From Paralvinella palmiformis (lineage: Eukaryota; Annelida; Polychaeta; Terebellida; Alvinellidae), in assembly GCA_025642065.1 (NCBI GenBank), contig JAODUP010000143.1, positions 650,001-714,000 on the forward strand: DNA of 64,000 nucleotides, given 5' to 3'. How positions within the stretch are numbered: position 1 is the stretch's first letter; each line of letters opens with the position of its first letter. This document shows, one piece after another, positions 13,901-24,405 of this stretch. A program made the position numbers and the translations under genes. The notes under the pieces are model-generated. The model searched no databases, had not been told where the DNA came from, and saw only the letters and a program-made list of their open reading frames with translations.

Positions 13901-15525
13901 TCTGATATAAAAAGAATCATCATTTAGTATATACAGTAAACAGTCGCGTATTAGTCGATCCAGTAGATAAGTCAAGGTCAGTTTTTGACCCTGTAATTCT
14001 TTCCTCAGGCATATGCTCACTGAATTTTCTGTCTGATAATATGATTAAAATCCCTCAAAATTGGAATCCGTCTTGTTAGAAATACCACACTTTAAGTAGG
14101 ACTTGCACACCATTTCTACGGGAATACGCTCCCATGCGGTTTTAGCCCACCCAATGACCAACCGGAATTGATGGTCTGGTTTTAGCCCATCCAATGACCA
14201 ACCAGAATTGATGGTCTGGTTTTAGCCCACCCAATGACTAACCAGAATTGATGGTCTGGTTTTAGCCCATCCAATGATCAACCAGAATTGATGGTCTGGT
14301 TTTAGCCCACCCAATGACCAACCGGAATTGATGGTCTGGTTTTAGCCCACCCAATGATCAACCGGAATTGATGGTCTGGTTTTAGCCCACCCAATGATCA
14401 ACCGGAATTGATGGTCTGGTTTTAGCCCACCCAATGACCAACTGGAATTGATGGTCTCTTTATATTAATGGAAGCCAAAATGTCTGAGATCTCTCTTTTC
14501 CACTGATACTGTTATAGATACTTAGTATTATACTTTAATATAAAAAGTAATACACATAATAATTTGTTTTCTGATAAAAATTAAAGTTAATAATAAATAG
14601 ACTAGCATTAAAACATTTAGCTTTATACTAAAAATTATTTAGATTAGTATGGATATTGTATAAAACATTTACTTACAGTGATTACAGCAAATACATAAGG
14701 TTTCTTACTGTGATACTCTTTCCATATCTGTAAAAAGCAGACATATATAAATTTTTGAATCAAACACTATATATACTGAGTTGATCAATTCATAAAATAA
14801 GTCTCGGGTTAGGAAACTCTGCTGAAGAAAATGTACCCATAGTTTCCCATAGTTTCACAAATTAAAAGTAGCATTCAAGAGTGGCAAGCATCCTTCATTT
14901 AGAAAACAAAAGCACATAAAGAGATACAAACAGTATTTTATGTGTTTCACCATGTTAACCAATAAATATTCAAAGTAAGTATATTTTAACACAAGCTTGA
15001 TTGGACATTTTAGACATGGCGTCAGGTAGTGGCATCGTGTAGGTAATCCGTATTTAATTTACCACTGCTTTGTATACACGTAAACCAAGCATTTAATTTC
15101 ATTTAAAATTTCTCAATATGACATAATTCATTACGTTCTAGAAGACTATGTATACATGACACTTATATATTAATTTATTCTGATCTGAAACCACTAACCT
15201 GTTCTATCTCCTCAACTGTTTTATCAGCCAGCAGTTCTAGTTTCATAATAGAATTTAATGTCTGGAGAAATCAAAACAGAAATAAAAGTTAGTCAAGTCA
15301 AGTATCATTAATAGCTGCTGAGATCCATACCAAGTCTATGGGTTCATAGATGCTGACAAAATAGTCAGATTTAAATCTATTCCATATTAAAGTATAAATG
15401 AATGTAAGTTTTGCAGCGAACTAATTCTCGAGTTAGTGTTTTAAATTTTAAAAATCAACTTGAAACATAATCATGTGCAAACATACACATACCATGTATC
15501 TAATACAGTGGTGCTAAGTGGCCTG

Positions 15526-15561
<36 letters not shown>

Positions 15562-16321
15562 TAAACTTATATCCTCAAATTCCAAAATTTATATGTAAAT
15601 TAAATGTTCTTAAGGTCATTATTTTTTTAATACTTGTTTTACAAACCCGCCGACAACAGCTGAAACTTGCCGCTGGGAAATAAAACAGACTTTAATTCTT
15701 TCTATTATTATTTTTCTTGCCTGCAGCTAACCTTGATTTTTTTTCTTCAAATTGTTTATTTCGACATCCAAAATACATAATTTTATGAAAGCATACAGAA
15801 AGGCACACAGAATGCTGAAAAGGAAGATCCTAGAAGCATTCAACTGCTTTGCTTATACGATGCATCCCCCTGAACATAATATTAAAAACATTCATGATAA
15901 ATTTAAAAAACAAATATGTGAAAGTTTAGCACTCAGAGTTTTTCCGAGTATAACTACTAACCTAAAATATACTCGATTAGTTTAGGGGAGAAGTGGGAAG
16001 GTTGGATCACCTTACACTTCAATGGTTTGATCTTAGTATATGCGATACAGCAATCGGCAAGAAGTACTTTTTCTACCAGTCCCTCCATGTTTAATGTTCC
16101 TAATAAGGCATTGATCACGTGATTTGTGACCCAATTCAATGTTGTAAAGGTATTTATATAAGCAAAGTGGTGGGAATGGAAGTTCGAGCAGAGTGTAATA
16201 TATATTACACCCTTTGGTTCGACCACAAATGTGGGGTAAAAGCCCCTGGCTGTCACCTGTTGGGCACAGCCAAACAAACACAGTGTGGGGCGGATCGAGC
16301 ACACACACACACACACACACA

Positions 16322-16359
<38 letters not shown>

Positions 16360-18276
16360 TGTAGACTTTTGAAATGTTAACACCTATGGACAAAAGTTTG
16401 AATTTTGATACAACCACTTTCAGTCGCTAATTCAGTGGCGTATTGTTGCAAATTGCTTCACAGTAAAAACAAAACAATTATTCAGTTATATATTATGTTC
16501 CAGCTTAAAACTATTAGGTGTAATAAATAACGAATAGGGTTTTAATGTTGTGGTCAATTCGCTTTCTTCAGGCGTCACTCAACAAGTCGCCGATTTTGTC
16601 TTCCTTGACCCGCAGACTAAACAGCCTTTTGGAGTGGGGCATTGTTAAATGCCCCCGCCCCATGCCTGCATTATCCATGTGTTTCGGACACCCCTCTCAC
16701 CTTCTGAGATATTTTTCTTGGTTAAGCCAGTCTGGATACTCGAATCGGATGGTTGAATCCAGAAGTTTATGGCCTGGAGTTGTAAACTTCTGGATGCAAC
16801 AGTCTTATTCAGACCAATCGCTACATGGAACAATCGGTTTTGTCGCAGATCGCACATGTGGAGAATCACATTCATAGGTTTAAATATGTTCCAAATATGT
16901 TCGGATTCGCATAACTGATATATGGAATATTGGCTGTAAGCTTATTAAAATACGCTGATCAATTTGCAACAGTGCTAGCGTCAACCAATCAATGACCACG
17001 TAAGAATCCATTGGAAAGATGGTGACTCATACCGGTGGTGACAGTGACATGGTACTTTTCACTGACGATTAACGACAAAACGGGAATAATAAAGGCTGAC
17101 TAAAGGCTAAACTACTGGAGATGGGTTTTTTTATGGACCGACCTTATGTTTTCATAGAATTTAAAAAAATAATGGCCTAAATACATGAACCAGAGGAGAA
17201 TACAATATTGCCCAGTATAATATTAATAATCATAAGCTACTATAAGAGTTTTGACAAATAATATATATCAATGTAATACATTCTGTAATATAGGTTTTGA
17301 CAAAAATAATTTAATTTATAATACAAATAAACTATGTTCCAGTTCTGCAAATAGATTTGTTTAAAAGTATTTAAAGACAATTGTATCTGAGTTCATTTAA
17401 AAACTGTAACATGAATGACAAAATCGACTAACTTTTGGTTTAGTTTGTGAAATCTTGTCGAATAATTTATCTTTTCCCGGTTCCTCAATTGTTTCTGGGT
17501 CAACAGATGAGCCTTCATCATGTGTTGCAGATATTTCTTCTGAAGCAGATTGATCTGACTCATTATTATACATTTCTCTAAGTTTCTCCATCTTTTCTTC
17601 ATACAAAGTAGGATTGGTCCTGTTTATCAGGGAGAAAAGTGTTTATATATTACCAACAAAATTTACAAATACTGGAAAATATACATAAATGTTACAATAG
17701 TTAGTGTTATCCCTCTCTGCTTCAACTGCCTCAAAATTAGTCCATAATTCCTTTTAATAATTGATTGTTCGTGACAAACATATTCCAAAACATTCAATAC
17801 TACATTTACATAATGTTCCATATAATGTACAAATTAATTAAGCCTCCTAAAGAACAATACTGTGTTGGTGCAATAAGACTTAAAATCTGCATAAACAAGT
17901 TCAATATGGAAATTGAGAACAATAATAATAAAATATTTCATGGTTTTCATGCAAAATGCCCATTTCTAATTGATTTTTAATAACTGAAAAAAGTCAACAA
18001 TGTCCCTATATGCTGATGCTAAGTAGGTTGTACTCACTAGTCACCAACAGATTTAAACTATCTTCCCTGAATTAAAAAGTTTGATTTAAATTTTAAGAAG
18101 TCTGGTCATGGGTCCCACCTGTGTTACATTATTCAACACACAAACCTTGTGCAACTTGGATGAAGTATAAAAATAAAATTGGGCCTCATTTCACTCTTTA
18201 TTGCACTTCACTTTAATATTAATAAATTTTGAACAACATTTGTTAGGTATATAATAAACATTTTAAGGTCTACTTA

Positions 18277-18307
<31 letters not shown>

Positions 18308-18764
18308 ATGAACTGAACTTTTATGCTTACATGTTTTTATGGATCAACCTTCAGCTTATATTCAATATTATATAGTGACTTAATTATTATTATTATATCT
18401 ATTATTATTATCATTATTATTACTACATTTAATATTATTATTATTATAGAATTGTACATACTTTTTTATTGCTGAAGAAGTGATTCTATATTATTTATCT
18501 TATTAAAAGAATGAATAAACATATAAAAACAACTGAACCAACACTGATTAAATCCTTACTGCATACTTACTCTTTTAAGTGTTTCAGTTTGTCTGCATAT
18601 TTGTGATATAAAGGATTACTAGTGATGTCAAACTGTTGCTGTGCTGACTGGCTTGAAGCAGGGGCAATCTGAAGGTAGACACCAGGAGGCAGCACCGACT
18701 TAGTGGCTGGCATCTTTCGAGACATGGTGACAGATCTGTAGCTGAATCGTAAACGTGACCACAT
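6794..18764 (-). CDS. ATPAF1: ATP synthase mitochondrial F1 complex assembly factor 1
   Basis: ATPAF1 (yeast Atp11) is a mitochondrial-matrix chaperone that binds free F1 beta subunit during ATP synthase assembly. Nine exons, read right to left, join in phase: 18571-18764, 17433-17619, 15199-15261, 14677-14727, 13854-13901, 13439-13534, 13100-13166, 9371-9411, 6794-6985. This gives 312 codons, close to the roughly 328 residues of the human protein. The N-terminus, MWSRLRFSYRSV, is Arg/Ser-rich and lacks acidic residues, as in a mitochondrial presequence. Conserved landmarks include NPLYHKYADKL (exon 1), the KTVEEIEQ-IW junction (exons 3/4), PRGTGYEFF (exon 6), DLKEEKG then IVLMRGEVD (exons 7/8), and EAQLLALQV with FRYMDLIKE (exon 9). 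Exon 2 carries an acidic low-complexity linker. All donors are GT and all acceptors AG. The first ATG is chosen; a later Met within the presequence is possible. Confidence 0.93.
7100..7270 (-). repeat. tRNA-like SINE, family B (copy 1)
   Basis: On the minus strand the head reads as a tRNA-like A-box region (CACAATGGTTAGAGCATTGT) followed by a degenerate B-box area, then a body shared with the copy at 9045-9190. The repeat sits just beyond the last intron boundary of ATPAF1, in intron 8. A poly-G run lies beside it at about 7050-7060. Confidence 0.5.
7949..7987. repeat. (CA)n microsatellite
   Basis: A dinucleotide tract in ATPAF1 intron 8 with one short interruption near its right end. Confidence 0.9.
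8240..8404 (-). repeat. tRNA-derived SINE, family A (copy 1)
   Basis: On the minus strand the copy begins with a tRNA-like head (GTGCCTCCATGGTCTAACTG as A-box region, then GAGTTCAAATCTC as B-box). It continues with the body that recurs through the window: GGTGCTTCATCTTTGACTT, a GGTCGCTCGGCCCATTTAG-like core, and a tail at GTGCACAAAAGT. It lies in ATPAF1 intron 8. Confidence 0.7.
8541..8873 (-). repeat. tRNA-derived SINE, family A, long-tailed form (copy 2)
   Basis: The head and body are the same as in the neighbouring copy, but after the GTGCACAAGAGT segment it continues for about 180 bases. That tail holds a block reading GTGACTCCCCTGAGGAATGA on the minus strand and ends in a stretch with CTTACACCAACACAGTGGTA. 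The same long tail occurs in the copy at 44932-45245, so it belongs to the repeat. A headless second copy of the tail lies at about 8421-8530. Confidence 0.65.
9045..9190 (-). repeat. tRNA-like SINE, family B (copy 2)
   Basis: Related to 7100-7270. On the minus strand a head with TCATGGTCCAGTTGTTACAG and CATTGTATTGCAGAC is followed by TGACTCATACCTGTATTTGT and ends near GAGTCACTCGTT-like sequence. It lies about 180 bases from ATPAF1 exon 8. Confidence 0.5.
10516..11523. mobile_element. Decayed pogo/Tigger-like DNA transposon, internally deleted
   Basis: The element is 1008 bp, flanked by TA on both sides. Its ends are inverted repeats starting CCGTATATAC; 23 of the outer 24 TIR bases agree, counting from the TA. 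After the left end, a further inverted block (GGTGCGGCTTATATA) recurs near the right end. Inside, at about 11217-11320, a short open stretch encodes ENLKRPLLPIVTQWVKTAW, which resembles a CENP-B/pogo DDE transposase in which N- and C-terminal parts have been brought together. An acidic EDSDDDEFLGF-like tail follows. Stops and the small size make it non-autonomous. It lies in ATPAF1 intron 8. Confidence 0.75.
12845..13075 (+). mobile_element. Probable 5' fragment of a LINE (tentative)
   Basis: A GC-richer island in AT-rich intron. It contains CACCTGGTCCACCAGGTTGG, GGCTGGGCGCAGGGCTAACA and GGCCTGTTACGGAAAC. This layout resembles the 5' untranslated part of invertebrate LINEs of the endonuclease-reverse transcriptase type. 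The assignment comes from memory of similar sequences; no coding part remains. It lies in ATPAF1 intron 7, about 30 bases from exon 7. Confidence 0.4.
13317..13434. repeat. Dispersed repeat with internal (TA)n, copy 1
   Basis: TTTCTTTTTCTTAGTCAGTT, a (TA)n core, then CCCAATTTAGCTTTATACAT and ATTGTTATGAAATAATCGTA form a block that recurs almost unchanged at about 61998-62117. This copy ends only a few bases from the splice donor of ATPAF1 exon 6 (13433-13438) and fills nearly half of the 272-bp intron 6. Confidence 0.75.
14138..14457. repeat. Minisatellite, 40 bp x 8
   Basis: There are eight head-to-tail copies of a 40-base unit that starts GGTTTTAGCCCACCCAATGA and ends GAATTGATGGTCT. Units differ at a few fixed positions (CACCCA/CATCCA, GACCA/GATCA/GACTA, ACCGG/ACCAG/ACTGG), and the variants are scattered rather than graded along the array. 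It lies in ATPAF1 intron 4, between exons 4 and 5. Confidence 0.95.
15733..15930 (-). mobile_element. LINE 3' end relic (copy 1)
   Basis: The block beginning TTCAAATTGTTTATTT and ending ACATTCATGATAAATTTAAA is shared with 22535-22690, where it lies directly after the coding end of a LINE reverse transcriptase. This copy is therefore read as the 3' UTR of the same LINE family, on the minus strand. The 77-codon plus-strand frame across it is not considered a gene. Confidence 0.55.
16299..16357. repeat. Compound (AC)n(TA)n microsatellite
   Basis: Alternating AC repeats pass directly into TA repeats in ATPAF1 intron 2. Frames across it encode only repetitive His-Thr and Ile-Tyr runs. Confidence 0.9.
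16540..16880. other. Unassigned GC-richer block with overlapping open frames
   Basis: Within ATPAF1 intron 2 this block is less AT-rich than its surroundings and is open for about 110 codons on plus and 76 codons on minus. No family is recognised. It may be an old transposon fragment. There is no support for a gene. Confidence 0.2.
18571..18764 (-). CDS. ATPAF1: ATPAF1 exon 1 (start codon, mitochondrial presequence)
   Basis: The ATG is the complement of 18762-18764. The exon encodes about 64 residues: an Arg-rich leader, a Pro/Gln/Ser linker, then ITSNPLYHKYADKLKHLK, which matches the start of the conserved ATPAF1 region. The donor GTAAGT lies at 18565-18570. It leaves a two-base remainder that exon 2 completes to Glu. 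The 5' UTR and promoter to its right are not resolved. Confidence 0.85.
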
Positions 18765-18929
18765 AGCAAACAGCTGGAAGTGAAAGTAGCAATTCTTCAG
18801 TCAGTTTGTTATATAATATCTGGCAAATGATGATTATTTGAAAACCTGAGTGTTCATAAAACACCCAGAGACAACCATTATGACAAAATTCTGGACAAAA
18901 TTCAGGTAAATGTTTTGAAAATGTATTAG

Positions 18930-19127
18930 ATGATGAGTGATGATGATGATTGATGTTTTACGGCCAATTTTGTGCACATGGTAGGCTAAATGGGCCGAGC
19001 AACCTCCAAAGGTAATGAGGCGAAGTCAAAGACAAAACAACCTTCAGATATGCTCATGCCGAGATTTGAACATGGGTGGCAGTGATCTGTGGTCCAAAAC
19101 GCTATCACTAGACCACAGAGGCACCCC
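18930..19127 (-). repeat. tRNA-derived SINE, family A (copy 3)
   Basis: A complete short form. On the minus strand the head has GTGCCTCTGTGGTCTAGTGA (A-box region) and TGTTCAAATCTCGGCATGAG (B-box region). The body has GGAGGTTGCTCGGCCCATTT, and the tail GTAAAACATCAATCATCATC ends in CATC repeats. It appears to interrupt the transposase-like fragment next to it. Confidence 0.75.
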
Positions 19128-19131
19128 TGAA

Positions 19132-19385
19132 AATATATTAGAAAATCTGAATGGTATATCGTTGTCTGCCAAGACCAATGTCCATTTTAATGCAGCTTTT
19201 GTCACATCATCCTCGCTGCACACTCTGATTGGTTTACTTTCCTTTTCTGCAGTCGCATCTTCCTTTAAAGATGCTTGATCCAGCACAACACCAGTCCTTA
19301 TATCTGTCACCATTGGGACCAGTGTCTTCTTCCCATAAAAGATTTTATTTGATTTTACTTCCCCCCTCCATGGTGAATTCATCAA
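19132..19385 (-). pseudogene. Transposase-like coding fragment broken by a SINE (tentative)
   Basis: The minus-strand frame encodes about 80 residues with the look of real protein: VTDIRTGVVLDQ, then a Lys/Glu-rich linker, KPIRVCSEDDV, then ALKWTLVLADNDIPFRFS. The frame then runs into the head of the SINE at 18930-19127. The character recalls transposon-encoded proteins, possibly of the hAT group, but the family is not certain. No start or downstream continuation was found. Confidence 0.35.
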
Positions 19386-21299
19386 GGTATAGATCTATAT
19401 TACCTGCATGTCCAATGTTTTCCAAATGTGTGATGTCTTAGGCCCCCATCGGTGCTCTGATCCCATTGGGTACTGGCCCTCTAACTGTAACAATCCTGCA
19501 CAAAACTATAAATATAGCTGGCATGGGCAAGGATGCTAATCTTGAAGGCTGTTATTATAATTCAGCCCTGCCAACCCTTGTTTTTTAAACTTAAGGACTG
19601 GTGGAGACCTATTTTGTCACACCATAGTCACAGATGGAGAGCTGTATATAGACGTGAATGGGGAAATAGACAATACACCTTAATAAACCGGTGTTTTATT
19701 GCAGAAGGAGCTCAATTTGAAAGTATAAGTCACTTGAATAGAATTACACACTTGTGGGGAAATTGTGAGGAAATAAGCAAATAAAAATGCAGATTTGTCA
19801 AAAAAAGGAGGAAATAAAGGAGAGCTAGCAGAATCCTGAAATAAAGGAGATTCTTTGAAATAAAGGAGATGGGAACACACTACATATATATTCATAATAT
19901 ATTATCAGGCACCATAGAATTAATTTTTACCAAAGTCGAATACATTTTTTAAACTGAGACAGTGAGAGTGAATGCAACTAAGGACACATAGTTCACAAAC
20001 TGTTTTTAGTATAAATTAATTATACAGTTAGATTTCTTTTAATAGACATTCCAAAAATATCATATTTTGAAGCACTGAGGTCAAGTTCTCTTGATCCAGT
20101 CCATGCTGCTTGAAGAAAGTGAAGAATCTCTGCCCTAGGCCAAGTTGTGTGAATGCAAAACAGTTCCGTCTGGTGGATGTCATACCGTGATGTCTAGTAG
20201 CCAGCCCCTTTGTAATCTGGTAATTATTAAGGAACCATCCCAAAATTAGTATGTTGTAACAGGAGCTGATCTAATTAATTAGTCATTCTATCAAGAGTGT
20301 ACATGAACAAGCTAATTTGCAAATACCAGAACCAGGCTTTTATTCTTTCTCTCTCTCTTTCCCTTTCTCTGTGTGTTTTATTTAAATATATTGTGTATCA
20401 GGGGGAAAATGTTAAAAATAAACATAATGCATCTGACATTCTCCTTTTGAACACTGTAATAATTTAATATTTTGTGTGTTATAATGTTTTGACATCAAAT
20501 AAATACATTAAAAATATTTAAATACATGTTTTATAATTATATAGAAATATTTTGCAACCCATATGATTTTTATCAGTGATCTTCATTAAGTTGATTTCTT
20601 TATTGTAGTATGCAAATCCAGTCTAGTCCCACACCATAGGTTAACTTGGGTTGCATCAATGCACAGAATAGTATGCTGTGTAACCCCAAACTATAGCATT
20701 AGTTTATCTGAGTTATGAATTATTCACCTTTAGATACTGATGTATGGCATAGTTTGAAATAAATCTATCTACCTATCTAATACTCCCAAGGAGCACAGCA
20801 ATACAGATATTTGTCAATCAGATTTAAAAGTTGGTTTGACATATGACGATATGTTATGAATGATGACCGACATGGATGATGAAGTTGATAACTCTTATTC
20901 AGATTATGTTTAAATGACTTGTTGAAATAACACTGTTAACAGTTTACTGTGTTGTCAGTTAATTTAAATAAGAAGCTTACCTGGGATACTGATTCAGAAT
21001 GAGATTACATTCATAGCAAAAACTGTTTCTGGAAATGCATGATGTTATCAGTTATGTAAGTAATTTAGGAGCATGCCCCCCCCCCCCCATAACATTAATG
21101 CACAGCACCAGCTTTGCCACTACATTGATGTATACCTGCCACAACGGTCTGTTAGTCTTTGTGACTAATTTAAGGCACGATGGCCTCAAAACTTCGTGGT
21201 TTCTTTATACAAAGTGGTCTGAACGAAATCATTAATCATCACAGTGTGTCTGCTTGTGTTTGACTTGTGTATCGAGTAAAAACATTATAATAACAACAG

Positions 21300-21640
21300 G
21301 CTGACAGATCGGGAGTTCAATGTTTCAGAGAACCAAGTGTGAGACTGGCAAAAAGCCATGCTTGACTTAGCCGAGATGCCACAAGCGAAGAAGGCACACA
21401 GAGGGGGGAAGGTGTGCAATCACAGACAACAGGATTATGTTGTTACCTGTGGCACTATCAGAATGAAAGCAAAACAGATGATCAACAATGAATCGTTCTG
21501 TGCATGACATCCCGTAGTTGTCACTTAACAAATTGATCTAAACACGTTGCTGATTTTATTGCATCTTATATGCGGATTTGACTCCAGGGGGCTTATTGGT
21601 CTTATATGTGGGTGTGACTTATACACAAATATATACGATA
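21300..21640 (+). mobile_element. Relic of a pogo/Tigger-like transposon
   Basis: At 21314-21410 the plus strand encodes, with one stop, EFNVSENQV, DWQKAMLDLAEMPQAKKAHR and a following basic stretch. This matches the end of the CENP-B-type helix-turn-helix and the linker of pogo/Jerky transposases. The right part (about 21555-21640) repeats the terminal motifs of the element at 10516-11523 (GGCTTATTGGTC, TATACACAAATATATAC). The left TIR was not found, so it is truncated. Confidence 0.6.
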
Positions 21641-22534
21641 GATCACCAGATAATTTTCAATTACTTTCCATTTAAATCTCGCTGCTAATTATTTTGCATT
21701 TAAAAATCCCAATTAAAATGACAATAACTTTGTTTCAATTGGTGTAGCATGGACAGAAAACAAAACTAATACTTTGACTCATGTACATTTGTGTTTTATA
21801 AACATTTATGTATGAATGTAAAAAGACTTTACTTATAGTGTATATTTACATTTCAAACTGTCATACAAAGCAGTTTTATTGGATTTGGTCATCGATGACA
21901 AATAAGTTCTATAAAGAATTACCGAAGCATGTTTGGGAAAGTAGCAAATACCTTTATCATTGAAAGTGAAATGATTTATCATATTTGTAATAAATCCAAT
22001 AATTCATTCTCTACCCAGGTGAAGTTATTTTATTTTTTAAATTCTATGTTGTTTTCAATAAAATGTTTAGTGTCAACTTTGAATACTTGTATGTGAACTA
22101 GATACACTGCATAGAGTTCAATACTTCTGAAAGTATGCCAGTGATTGACTGTTAAAGTATTTAAATATATTTATTGAACAGCACATTTATATTCCAATTC
22201 GATAATTGAATCAATTTAGTTATGCTTTATTATTACCATTTTGTGTGCAAGTGTTATTATTAGAACGATAACGTTAGTTTTACTAACTCTGCCCAAATTA
22301 GATTATACACAATTGTATAATTAATTTTGTATTTTAATCAAACAAACTTTAAAGTACCCTATGACAATTATTTGAATAGAGCGTTATACAAAAGACATAT
22401 TATTATTATACATAACAATGAAATTATGTTTCAGTTTGTACTAATTGTAGTTACATAGTCAACCTGCTGGCATCTACCCTTGCATAATATGAATGACATT
22501 ATGCTAAATAGAACAACATCACAGTCACTGATTC

Positions 22535-23200
22535 AATTCAAATTGTTTATTTCAACATTCATATTACATCGTTTTGATGAAAGCAAATCCATATAGAATG
22601 TCGAAAAGGAGGATGCTTGAAGCATTGTTTATATAATTCACGCACCAACCCATAACATAACATAAAAAACATTCATGACAAATTTAAAAATAAAAAGACT
22701 TGGAATAGGTAGAATTATATCTTTATGAATCAGAAACAACAACAAATCCATTTAAGATTAATTAACTATTGTAGCAAAAACATAATATTGTGCATCTTAT
22801 ATCATATATGTTGTATTTGAACAGTAAATAAAATTATGGACACACCTCGGCATCAGATTTGGTCATATAAAGAAATGAACATATTCTTAATCATGTGCTT
22901 AATTATGTGAACATTAATTGTTTTAACACTGCGAACATCTGTATCTAAATAGTTCCATAATTTAACACCTGTAAAACTAATTGACATTAACTTTCTTTTC
23001 ATCTTAAAAAAAGTTTAGATTAAAATTTCCTTTTTTACTAGACCTGGTACGATATGAGTGTATTTCTTCTATTGTTATGAAAACAAAATTGTAGATTGAT
23101 AGGTAACATGTTATTTTGGGCTTTATATATTGATTATAATCAAGGTTTTTAATTTTACAATATCTAAAAAGTTCAAACACTTATATTGAACAAACAATAG
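22535..23200 (-). mobile_element. LINE 3' relic: reverse-transcriptase C-terminus plus 3' UTR
   Basis: Reading the minus strand, about 23075 to 22853 encodes HSYRTRSSKKGNF, then after a frame break FTGVKLWNYL and a helical tail ending in a stop at 22853-22855. The order of a basic loop, GVKLWN and a short helix is typical of the extreme C-terminus of invertebrate LINE reverse transcriptases. Below the stop, 22535-22700 is shared with 15733-15930, supporting its reading as a 3' UTR. The rest of the element is missing. Confidence 0.6.
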
Positions 23201-23416
23201 ATTATCTAAATAACTAACTTTGGCAATATTATGGATTGCCTTCTTCTGTAATAGTGTACAGACCTGTTTCACAACCTTGCCCATTTTAAAATGAGACCTT
23301 CCCGTTTCGTAACTGCACCACCAGGCTTGTGGATGTAAGATGGGAAGCCTGTTTCACAACTAATTGATCGTGTGCCATTATGTAAAATACGAATTTATTA
23401 TTTTTGCTTGTTTGTA

Positions 23417-23417
<1 letters not shown>

Positions 23418-23465
<48 letters not shown>

Positions 23466-23475
23466 GTATATATGT
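23418..23475. repeat. (TA)n/(TG)n microsatellite
   Basis: A long TA tract with a few interruptions, followed by TG repeats. Any frame here encodes Ile-Tyr-type repeats only. Confidence 0.9.
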
Positions 23476-24405
23476 GTGTGTGTGTAATGTTCTAAAAAAC
23501 ACAATAGCTGACAGTCATGTATAAATTTGTTATCCCAGCTCAAATAAATAACATTTTGTCTCGTTTCCAAACAGGATGGGGCAATTTCCAAACAGGAGGA
23601 GCCATTTCAAAACAGGAAGAAGGCTGTATCGAAACAGGGTCTTTTGAAATGTTCAAATTAGGCAAATAATTTTCGGTTTTCAGAAAGTAATGAATTCATA
23701 TGTCTATGTAGCTTCTGCATTTTTGGCCAGTTTATTTGAAGTTGTCAAAACAGTCTGCTTCCTGTATTGAAACTGTCCATCCCATTTCGAAATGGGAAAT
23801 AGACCATTTGAACAACTTCAAATAATTTACTGTTTCCAGAACATATTTGTTCATATATCTATATATAGAGAGGTTTCTGTCATTTATATTCAATTTAATG
23901 TTCACAACATGTAATTTTGCTAGATAAGTGACTAATAATATAGAAAATAAAGAAATAACTTTGCAACATCTCATCCCCACACAATGGCAAAATGGGCAGG
24001 CATTCTTAAAACCACATTGGCTGCGAAATGGTCCCGTTTCGAAATGACTCCAGTTGTCAAAATGGTGTTTAACAATAGCATCAAAGTATGTCATTGAGGA
24101 TATTTGTAGTACTAAAACTATTGTATTATCATTTACTGCAACCAGTATACAAATTTCAACAATAAAATTGCTTATAAAATGTGAAATTGCATAATAATTC
24201 TACAGGGATCATATTTATTAACTTTTTGATCTAAGTGGATTTTTTACAGGCAATATTTTTTCTAGGACATTCCCTAATTTTTTAAAATTCCAGGACATTT
24301 CCAGGACATGGAAAATGAATTTGTTACTTTCCTGGTTTTCCAGGACACGTGGGAATTCTCTAATAGTAATTAATTATAAATTCAGTGGCCAACTGGCAGC
24401 TACTC

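Noticed and set aside
14138..14457. CRISPR-like regular repeat
   Set aside because: The 40-base units are contiguous with no spacers. This is an intronic minisatellite in a eukaryotic gene.
15752..15985. 77-codon plus-strand frame
   Set aside because: It lies across a LINE 3' UTR repeat shared with 22535-22690, read on the opposite strand.
20028..20243. 71-codon minus-strand frame
   Set aside because: It looks mildly protein-like, but no family, splice sites or repeat partner could be identified.
23286..23591. Ile-Tyr-rich open frames over TA tracts (also near 16119, 32517, 34231, 35000 and 38732)
   Set aside because: They are translations of (TA)n and (AC)n microsatellites, not proteins.
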